This document shows, one piece after another, positions 5,915-11,900 of a stretch of 12,870 bases of DNA. Position 1 is the stretch's first letter. Every line of letters starts with the position of its first letter. Source of the DNA: JANXVV01 sp038230975 (GTDB taxonomy: Bacteria > Planctomycetota > Phycisphaerae > Tepidisphaerales > Tepidisphaeraceae); contig JBBRMF010000148.1 of the NCBI GenBank assembly GCA_038230975.1, positions 1-12,870 of the forward strand, in the 5' to 3' direction. Made by a program: the position numbers and the translations under genes. Under the pieces are notes generated by a model, which made no database searches, was not told where the DNA came from, and was given only the letters and a program-made list of their open reading frames with translations.

Positions 5915-7315
5915 TTACTTGAGCAGTGACAAAACGCTCTGTGGCGACGCGTTCGCCTGGGCCAGCACGGAGGTGTTTGCCTGTACCAGAACCTGGGCTC
6001 GCGTCAGCGCGGAGGTTTCGGCGGCGAAATCCGCATCGCGAATCGAGCTTTCGCTGGCGGTGACATTCTCCAGGGCAACATTCAAGCTGCTGACGTTCGT
6101 GCTGAGAATATCCTTCTGGAACGCACCCAGTCTTCCGCGAAGTTCGGCAACCTGTTTGATCGCCTCGGTGAGAATGGTCTGAGCGGCGATCGTGTTTCCG
6201 CCGGTGAGCGCGTTGAGCCCACCACTGCCCAAACTCGAAAGAAACCCGTTTTTCAAATCACCGAGCTTGGAGGTTGCCACTCCGCTGACTCCCAACGAAA
6301 CCTGGCCCAATGTATTCACTTCCGACCCGACCTGGAACTTGGCTCCACCCCCGGTGATGAAGAAATTCTTCGTCGTGGCTGTCTGCTGCCCGAAGGCTTG
6401 CGAGAGATCCAGCGTGATATCCAGATTGCTGCTGCGGACCTGGGCTCGCAAGCCTCTTGTGTCCGCTCGTTGCCCGTTGATGTTGACAACGGCATCGCCA
6501 CCCTTCGCTTTACCGTTGGTAAACGCCCCGGCAATGGTCTTCACACTGACAAACTGGTCGGATCCAAACCCTGTCGAAACGAGCCGCACTCCAGTGGCCG
6601 ATCCGGTCGCGCTGACACCGGTCGATGCCTTGAGCTGATTGATCGCGAATGAAACCGCGCTGTTAGCCGTGCCGTTGGCAAAAGATAGTTGCTGAGTGCC
6701 GAGATTGCCGGCGATTTCAATCGTGGTCGGTGCCCCGCCGATCGAGCCGCCTATAAAATCCAGTTCACCGAACTTGGCACTCGCGGTCACCTGAACGGTG
6801 ATCTGCGTCGTTCCATTGTCAGGATACGTCGCAGAGTTGATCTGCGCGTTGTTGATCGCCGACGCGGCGATCCCGCTCGTCGTGTAATCAAGACCGCCAT
6901 TAAGCAGCTTCACGCCGTTGAACTGAGTCGTGTTGGCGATGCGATTGACGCTGTTGAGGACCGCGTCCACCTGCAACTGGTTGGCCTGAATCTCTTCCGG
7001 ACTCAACGCACCGCTGTTCGCCGCCTGATTGGTCAGGGACTGCACTTCCAACAATAGCGAGTTGACTTCGCTAAGCGCGCCTTCGGCGGTGTTGACCACG
7101 TTACCGGCGCGGCTGGCGTTATCGATCGCCTGCCTGATCCCACTGATCTCGCTGCGGAGATTCTCACTGGCAATCAAACCGGCTGGCGCATCGGCACCCC
7201 GGGTGATCTTCAAACCGCTCGAGAGTCGGTTGAGGCGCAGCGCCAGCTCATTTTGATTGGTGGCAAGATTGTGGACGGCCTGAAGCGCGGCGATGTTGGT
7301 ATTGATCCGACTCAT
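5915..7315 (-). CDS. Flagellin
   Basis: A 466-residue filament subunit. The N-terminal D0/D1 region opens MSRINTNIAALQAVHNL and holds LALRLNRLSSGLKI, NLRSEISGIRQAIDNASRAGNVVNTAEGAL and IANTTQFNGVKLLNG (through about residue 140). The C-terminal D1/D0 helices cover the last 95 residues (LGAFQKDILSTNVSSLNVALENVTASESSIRDADFA onward) and end in SVLSLLK. The middle 230 residues are the variable surface domain, rich in Gly, Ser, Ala and Thr. Flagellin is secreted unfolded by the flagellar type III system and assembles outside the cell. The start is the ATG at 7313-7315, with GGAGG four bases upstream. The frame stays open further upstream, but that extension is not flagellin-like. The ribosome site sits inside a CsrA-like hairpin. 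No other flagellar gene is in the window, so this is a detached filament gene. Confidence 0.95.
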   Translation of the reverse strand: MSRINTNIAALQAVHNLATNQNELALRLNRLSSGLKITRGADAPAGLIASENLRSEISGIRQAIDNASRAGNVVNTAEGALSEVNSLLLEVQSLTNQAANSGALSPEEIQANQLQVDAVLNSVNRIANTTQFNGVKLLNGGLDYTTSGIAASAINNAQINSATYPDNGTTQITVQVTASAKFGELDFIGGSIGGAPTTIEIAGNLGTQQLSFANGTANSAVSFAINQLKASTGVSATGSATGVRLVSTGFGSDQFVSVKTIAGAFTNGKAKGGDAVVNINGQRADTRGLRAQVRSSNLDITLDLSQAFGQQTATTKNFFITGGGAKFQVGSEVNTLGQVSLGVSGVATSKLGDLKNGFLSSLGSGGLNALTGGNTIAAQTILTEAIKQVAELRGRLGAFQKDILSTNVSSLNVALENVTASESSIRDADFAAETSALTRAQVLVQANTSVLAQANASPQSVLSLLK

Positions 7316-7331
7316 GTATCCTCCGTGATAC
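7316..7331 (-). promoter_or_regulatory. CsrA/RsmA-like binding hairpin covering the flagellin ribosome site
   Basis: On the mRNA strand GTATC and GATAC form a perfect 5-bp stem around the hexaloop ACGGAG, ending right at the ATG. The Shine-Dalgarno GGAGGA lies in the loop and 3' stem. The context UCACGGAGGA fits the published CsrA/RsmE consensus (A/U)CANGGANG(U/A) at every position. CsrA bound here would block the ribosome. No csrA or fliW gene is in the window. Confidence 0.6.
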
Positions 7332-7371
7332 GATTCGAGCTTCGCCTCGGAACCAGCCAAGGCGGGCAGGC

Positions 7372-7385
7372 GGATATCCGTATCC
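7372..7385 (-). promoter_or_regulatory. Second GGA-loop hairpin in the flagellin leader
   Basis: On the mRNA strand GGATA and TATCC pair over 5 bp around the tetraloop CGGA. It lies about 55 bases upstream of the GGA loop at the ribosome site. Flagellin leaders under CsrA control usually carry two sites, one upstream and one over the Shine-Dalgarno, so this is a candidate second site. On its own it is weak, because GGATATCC is also a simple palindrome. Confidence 0.4.
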
Positions 7386-7410
7386 ACCTGATGCAAGTTG
7401 TCGAAATTCA

Positions 7411-7439
7411 CTTTCGGACGAACTAACGCGCAAACTTGA
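7411..7439 (-). promoter_or_regulatory. Weak candidate flagellar (sigma28-like) promoter for flagellin
   Basis: On the minus strand TCAAGTTT (7432-7439) matches seven of eight bases of the sigma28 -35 TAAAGTTT, but the best -10 candidate, TCCGAAAG (7411-7418), is 13 rather than 11 bases away and matches five of eight of GCCGATAA. If used, the leader would include both GGA hairpins. Confidence 0.25.
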
Positions 7440-7860
7440 ACAGCCCGCGCCGCAGTTTTTGCGCAAAACCGGCTAAAATCACCAGGTGCCAATAAAAACA
7501 GCAGTGCAGGGGATGCGCAAAGCGTGCGCGAGATCGTTCGGCCAAAAACATATTTTCAAATAATTCCGCGAAATGAGGAAAGCTGTCGGTGCTTATTAAA
7601 GTCAGACCTGCGTCACAGTTCAATTTTAATGCCTCCCAATCCCTCGCATTTAAGAAAATTGCCGCGAGAATTTTTAAAATGGGCAAAGGGTTTATCGATT
7701 CCACGGGCGCTTCGAATCTGCTCGCGCTGGATCTTTCGCTTTCAAAACTGCGAATGCTGCACCCGGAGCTCTTTGGCTGGCAGGGGTGGTTTTTCAAATC
7801 ACAATGAGGCTTGCGTCAACTCAATGCCCGTGAAGCGAACGTAATGATTTCTGGTAACAC
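7440..7860. other. Intergenic stretch with no convincing gene
   Basis: This stretch lies upstream of flagellin and is AT-richer at about 7540-7700. Reading frames are present on both strands. The least unlikely is plus 7589-7807 (72 residues, GTG start with GAGGAA eight bases upstream), which matches no family I know and has no coding neighbour. I see no repeats or strong promoter here. Confidence 0.4.
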
Positions 7861-8473
7861 TTCACCCGTTTGCAACAGTTCCAACCGGTAACGGTGGTAG
7901 CAAACCGGTTATCAGGCAGGTGCGCAGCGCCTGGGCAATCGTGGCGGTGGCGTCTAAACCGCGAAGCTTCACCGCGTGCGGTAGATGCTCATCAAAATCG
8001 CCTGCGTGGCGGCACCTGCTCGTACCAGGGTAACAGGGTCTCGGCCCCCAGGGATGACATTTGATCCACTTGAGCCTGGGCCAACTCGCCACGAAGCAGC
8101 GCGGCCAGCAGGGTGGCGAAGTCAGAGTGGTATGTTTCGTGGGCCAAGGATCAGGGTGTACATGATCCCGATCCCGAGCGCTACCTAACACGCGCCGTAC
8201 ATGCGGAATTCGTTGCAAGCGATTGAAGTGTTACGATTTGCTTCCCGCGCGTGATCTCGACATACCAGAGACCACGAGACGGACGAAAACACGGTTTGCG
8301 AAACAACGGCATAACAACCTCTCAGCGCATGGGGTGAAGCTGAAAGAGGTGTACCCTGTTCCGCACGGCGAAGGCCGATTCGGAGCAGATTTCTCACTAC
8401 AGTTGCTGACCGAGTTGCTGACACGGGCCTGGGCGGGATCGGAGCGATCGACGTAACCCGTGTGTCTTCCAAG
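7861..8473. other. Gene-poor stretch with a possible decayed coding remnant
   Basis: No intact gene is recognisable. On the minus strand a 52-codon open stretch (7995-8150) reads like real protein, with HETYHSDFATLLAALLRGEL and MSSLGAETLLPWYEQVPP, but is closed by stops on both sides and has no good start. Next to it in another frame (about 7866-7990) HAVKLRGLDATATIAQALRT also looks protein-like, as if one gene had been frameshifted. The family is unknown. The stretch ends against a tRNA fragment, which fits a region scarred by mobile DNA. Confidence 0.35.
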
Positions 8474-8517
8474 TGTTCCCGGTGGGGCTCGAACCTACAA
8501 CCTTCGGCTTCGGAGTC
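8474..8517 (-). other. 3' half of tRNA-Arg(CCG), probable integration (att) scar
   Basis: Read on the minus strand this matches tRNA positions 32-73: anticodon loop CTCCGAA (anticodon CCG), 3' anticodon strand GCCGA, variable loop AGGTT, T-stem GTAGG, T-loop TTCGAGC, T-stem CCCAC, acceptor CGGGAAC and discriminator A. The 5' anticodon strand is AGGGA instead of the expected TCGGC, and no matching 5' acceptor (GTTCCCG) or D-arm lies upstream. The T-stem has an A-C mismatch. The match starts just at the anticodon loop, the usual crossover site of tRNA-targeting integrases. No CCA is encoded. Confidence 0.65.
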
Positions 8518-8680
8518 CCTGCCTTCACATCAAAACCCTTACAGTAGAGAGCCTTACGATCAAGGGACTGTACCATGAATTTCATGGTTTTCAACGGTTT
8601 AGTTCGGGAATGGTTCGGCGCGGTGATACAAGATTGGGTGGGTCAGACGGGAATCACGTGATGTTGGATCGACATCTCTT

Positions 8681-9562
8681 TTACTGCTCCTTCGAGACAT
8701 TCAACAGCAGCTTTCGGATCGATTTCAATTCCCGCTGGCGTTTCACCGTGGTCTTTGGATAGGTCATTTTCAACTCACCGAGAGCGTCAAGGACAATCTG
8801 CGAAACGATCAGCCGTGCATTGTCTTTGTCATCGGCCGGAACGATATACCAAGGAGCGTGGTGAGTGCTTGTCGCACACAGGCACTCCTCGTAGGCCGAC
8901 ATGTATTGCTTCCAGTATTTCCTCTCGTGAGCGTCTGAGAGGCTGAATTTCCAGTTCTTGTCTGGGTCATCAATCCTATCGATGAATCGCTTTCGTTGCT
9001 CCTCTTTCGACAAGTGGAGGAAAAACTTGATGATCCGCGTACGATTGCGATAGAGATGCGATTCCAACTCCACGACTGAACGATATCGTCCTTTCCAGAT
9101 GGACTTGCCAACCAACTCCGGGGGGAGACCCGAGCTGTGCAGCATTTCGGGATGGACGCGAACGATGAGCACCTCTTCGTAATAGGAACGATTAAAGATG
9201 CCGATCCGCCCGCGTTCCGGCAGGTCGCGTGTCGTCCGCCAAAGAAAATCGTGTTCCAACTCTTCGACGCTGGGCTGTTTGAAGCTGAATACTTCACAGC
9301 TTTGCGGATTGACCCCAGACATGACGTGCCGGATGGCGCCGTCCTTGCCGGCAGCGTCCATCGCCTGAAAAATCAGGAGCAAGGCGTAGCGGTTAGATGC
9401 GTAGTGCATGCGTTGCAATAACGCCAACTCCTAGACGTGCTCGACCAACATCTTCTGATACCGCTTCTTCGATTTGCAAAACGGCTCAACGATCGTGGGC
9501 CAATTTCCGAGTTTGACTTTATCTCCCGGCTTCACGCGGAAATCTTTCGAACTGATTTTCAC
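8681..9562 (-). pseudogene. PPK2-family polyphosphate kinase interrupted by an in-frame amber codon
   Basis: PPK2 enzymes transfer phosphate between polyphosphate and nucleotides in the cytoplasm. Homology runs from a GTG at 9560-9562 to a TAA at 8681: 293 codons, with a single TAG at codon 44 (9431-9433). Before it the family N-terminus is intact (DFRVKPGDKVKLGNWPTIVEP). After it come Walker A AMDAAGKDG (67-75), the FNRSYYEEVLIVRVHPE block (from 123) and the C-terminal WYIVPADDKDNARLIV. Related proteins, from memory, read EHVEEL here, so a GAG-to-TAG change is likely. The GTG overlaps the aldolase stop by 4 bp (GTGA), with AAGG upstream. Restart at TTG 9427 or ATG 9409 would give a kinase core without its N-terminal 44-51 residues. 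It could be a young pseudogene, a shortened enzyme, readthrough or a sequence error. Confidence 0.85.
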
Positions 9563-10602
9563 CTTTGCACCTTCAGTTTCCCCGCATTGTCCATCTCGGA
9601 AGTATATTCACCGCGGCGGGCCGCGCTGTTGCATTTGGCGCGATGGCAAAGAGCTTGCTGTGCGGCTGGTACGTTCAATTCACGGCCTTGCCAAATCTCA
9701 AGGGCCGGTTGCTGGATGGCGCGGGCAAACGAAAACGCGAGCGCCCAAGGCATTTGCGACTTAAAGCGAACGTTCATGGCATTTAACCGTGCCGAAGCCA
9801 ATTCAGCGGATTGGCCGCCGGAAAGGAATGCAATTCCCGGAACAGCGGCGGGCACCGCTCGCAGGAGGCACCGCAATGTGGCGTCGGCGACGACGTCGGC
9901 TGACTCTTGCTTGGGGCAGGCCAATCCCGGAAGCACCATGTTGGGCTTTAAGATCATTCCCTCCAGCATCACCCCTTGGATATTTATCTGTTTGAAGACT
10001 GTTCGCAGGACTTGCTCTGTTATTTCAAAGCACCGCTCCAGAGTATGGTCGCCATCCATGAGCACTTCCGGCTCGACGATCGGCACCAAACCCGCTTCCT
10101 GACACAAAGCGGCATAACGAGCCAACGTATGCGCATTGGCCTCGATGCAACCGCGGCTGGGAATGCCGTCAGCGATGGTGATCACCGCGCGCCACTTGGC
10201 AAACCGTGCGTCCATTTGAGCGTATTCAGCGAGCCGATCGCGCAATCCGTCCAGCCCTTCTGTCACTTTTTCGCCGGCATGACCCGCCATCTCTTTAGCG
10301 CCAGTGTCGACTTTGATACCGGGAACAATTCCCGCGTCTTTGATCGCTTTGACGAACGGAGTGCCATCCTTCTTCTGCTGGCGGATCGTCTCGTCATAGA
10401 GGATCGCCCCGCTAATGCATTCACCGAGGCCGGGCGTCGTCACGATCATTTCGCGATACGCCCGCCGAGCCTCCACGGTCTGCGGAATGCCCTGCGCCGC
10501 GAAGCGCTTGTTGCAGGTGGGATTACTTTCATCCATCGCCAGCAGACCCTTGTCGCCGGCGACCATCGCCTTGGCGGTGTCGATAAGCTGTTGTGTGTTC
10601 AT
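9559..10602 (-). CDS. Class I fructose-bisphosphate aldolase
   Basis: A 347-residue glycolytic enzyme that cleaves fructose 1,6-bisphosphate to dihydroxyacetone phosphate and glyceraldehyde 3-phosphate through a Schiff base. The Schiff-base lysine is Lys219 in LEGMILKPNMVLPG. Other active-site residues line up with rabbit muscle aldolase: Asp24 (LLAMDES), Lys97 (GIKVDTG), Lys136 (FAKWRAV) and Glu177 (IVEPEV). SGGQS near residue 265 is also typical. The C-terminal tail (RRGEYTSEMDNAG) differs from animal enzymes, which end in Tyr. The start is the ATG at 10600-10602 with AGGA about 11 bases upstream. PPK2 follows with a 4-bp overlap, so the pair is translationally coupled. The 260-bp array of 20-bp units lies just upstream, where its promoter should be. 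Confidence 0.95.
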   Translation of the reverse strand: MNTQQLIDTAKAMVAGDKGLLAMDESNPTCNKRFAAQGIPQTVEARRAYREMIVTTPGLGECISGAILYDETIRQQKKDGTPFVKAIKDAGIVPGIKVDTGAKEMAGHAGEKVTEGLDGLRDRLAEYAQMDARFAKWRAVITIADGIPSRGCIEANAHTLARYAALCQEAGLVPIVEPEVLMDGDHTLERCFEITEQVLRTVFKQINIQGVMLEGMILKPNMVLPGLACPKQESADVVADATLRCLLRAVPAAVPGIAFLSGGQSAELASARLNAMNVRFKSQMPWALAFSFARAIQQPALEIWQGRELNVPAAQQALCHRAKCNSAARRGEYTSEMDNAGKLKVQR

Positions 10603-10640
10603 GGGGTGTTGTTCCTATTCGAGAGAGTGTCGCCGATTGG

Positions 10641-10900
10641 CGCGCAGGGGCGATTCCCTGTGCGCGGGAAAAAAACACTGCGCGCAGCGCCGCGAAATGA
10701 TGCGCAGGGATTTATTCTTGTGCGCGGGACGACGAAATTGCGCGCAGGAGGTTTCTCTTGCGCGCAGGACCGAACCCCTGCGCGCAGCGCGGTAAAATAG
10801 TGCGCGGGGCCGCGCCATAGTGCGCAGCGCGGAAGATTTGCGCGCGGGACGGTAAATTTGCGCGCAGGACGGCAAATTTGCGCGCAGGGAGCGTCGCTTC
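10641..10900. repeat. Array of thirteen 20-bp units with invariant [C/T]GCGC[A/G]G core
   Basis: Every 20 bases from 10641 to 10881 a unit begins with [C/T]GCGC[A/G]G; the seven core positions fit in all 13 units and the spacing never changes. Positions 8-9 are usually G[A/G]; the rest varies, but most units end in TG or AG and several in AAATTTG. The core is palindromic in its symmetry (Y-GCGC-R). The period is close to two helical turns, so the cores face nearly the same side of the DNA. The array fills most of the 395-bp gap between atpG and the aldolase gene, starting 38 bp from the aldolase ATG. It has no CRISPR-like repeat/spacer structure. Frames stay open through it only because it is GC-rich. 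Confidence 0.9.
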
Positions 10901-10997
10901 GGCAAGGGGGCGGATAATACCGCTGGAAAGGGCCGTATTACCGGCGGGATGCGGATTTTCAGGCAGATCATTCAAGTCTCCGATTGCGCGGTTCGAG

Positions 10998-11900
10998 CTA
11001 GGCATGGGCTCCCCGCTTCCCGTTCAGCGCCTCAAAACCGGAGACGACGTCGAACAGTTCCTCGTCGATGCCGCTTTGGCGAACGCGGTGGAATGTTCCG
11101 TTGAGCGTCTCCAGTAGTTCATTGATGTTTTTGTCGGCGCGTTGCATCGCGGCAAGACGGCTGGCGTTTTCGCTCGCCAGAGATTCGGCGCTCGCCCGAA
11201 AGAGCGAGATGAACAGGTATTCGCGGACGAGCGCGCCCAGCGTTGCCTTGCCGCTGCCGAGAACCTGGGGCAAGGTCTTGGTCGGCCAGGGGACTTGGGC
11301 CAGGCCCTGTTGCCATGGCGCATCGAGCGGCAACAGCCGTTGGCTGACGGGTTCATAGAGCGCCCCGGACAGCGGGCGATTGTGGAAGACGAACAGACGC
11401 GCATATTCGCCCTTGGCTCGACGGGATTCACTTTGGATTTGAATTTGTCCGACCAGCGGCGCGATGGCCTGGACGGAATTCGGCACGGTGAAGAGCCCTG
11501 CCACCGACAGGCCCGCATCGACCAGGCGGGCGCGAACGCGTTCACCGATGGCCCAGACTTCGGGTTTGCCGGGCAGAGCGGCGAGCGTTTTAATCGCGTC
11601 ATCAGCCACCACTTCGTTGAACTGCCCCACCAGTCCCTGATCGGAACCGAACACGATCGCGCCGATGGCGCTGGCGTCGGATTTTCCCCCGTGCTCCGGC
11701 TCCGCAGTCGCCGGCTTGTTCTCACGAAAGCATGCCCCCAGTCCCAGTTCCACGGTTCGATAGTAGTCACCCAGGGCCTGCACGGATTTTTCATACTGCG
11801 CGATGCTCGATGCCGCCACGGCTTTCATCGTGCGAACGACGGATTGAAGATCGCCGGCACTGCCGATCTTTCGGCGAAGACTCACGATCGTGTCGCTCAT
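10998..11900 (-). CDS. atpG: F1 ATPase gamma subunit (alternate/N-type operon order)
   Basis: This is a 300-residue gamma subunit, the central rotor stalk of the F1 motor. The N-terminal helix LRRKIGSAGDLQSVVRTMKAVAASSIAQYEKSV (about 8-40) and the C-terminal helix SENASRLAAMQRADKNINELLETLNGTFHRVRQSGIDEELFDVVSGFEAL form the coiled-coil shaft, around the central FGSDQGLVGQFNE segment. It is divergent from standard bacterial gamma subunits and fits the alternate F1Fo ATPase group. Its ATG (11898-11900) overlaps the atpA stop by 4 bp (ATGA), so it is coupled to it. No atpD or atpC follows, and the operon ends here. This agrees with N-ATPase order, where atpA and atpG close the operon. No clear terminator follows; a weak inverted repeat lies at 10911-10943. 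Confidence 0.92.
   Translation of the reverse strand: MSDTIVSLRRKIGSAGDLQSVVRTMKAVAASSIAQYEKSVQALGDYYRTVELGLGACFRENKPATAEPEHGGKSDASAIGAIVFGSDQGLVGQFNEVVADDAIKTLAALPGKPEVWAIGERVRARLVDAGLSVAGLFTVPNSVQAIAPLVGQIQIQSESRRAKGEYARLFVFHNRPLSGALYEPVSQRLLPLDAPWQQGLAQVPWPTKTLPQVLGSGKATLGALVREYLFISLFRASAESLASENASRLAAMQRADKNINELLETLNGTFHRVRQSGIDEELFDVVSGFEALNGKRGAHA

Noticed and set aside
7316..7492. 59-residue N-terminal extension of flagellin from an upstream start
   Set aside because: The sequence before MSRINTN is not flagellin-like, and a strong GGAGG site directly precedes the ATG at 7315.
7423..7797. 124-residue minus-strand open frame upstream of flagellin
   Set aside because: It overlaps the flagellin leader and its likely promoter, has no family resemblance and no good ribosome site.
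8573..8587. 15-bp palindrome CCATGAA-T-TTCATGG
   Set aside because: It is short and AT-rich, a chance palindrome is likely, and no regulated gene lies beside it.
8397..8594. 65-residue minus-strand open frame
   Set aside because: It runs through the tRNA fragment; its VVGSSPTG segment is a typical false translation of a tRNA T-arm.
8440..8600. Complete tRNA gene, or a tRNA split by an intron
   Set aside because: Only positions 32-73 can be built; the anticodon stem does not pair and no 5' acceptor or D-arm with matching sequence lies upstream on the minus strand.
10641..10900. CRISPR array
   Set aside because: The conserved part is only about 7-9 bp and the unit 20 bp, with no repeat/spacer boundary and no cas genes.
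10911..10943. Inverted repeat after atpG as a terminator
   Set aside because: The stem (CGGTAATAC with GTATTATCCG) has a bulge and a 14-base loop and no T-run; too weak to call.
10615..11005. Several long open frames on both strands across the 20-bp array
   Set aside because: The unit length is not a multiple of three and the units are GC-rich without stops, so frames stay open by composition; the translations are Arg/Ala/Cys-rich with no family pattern.
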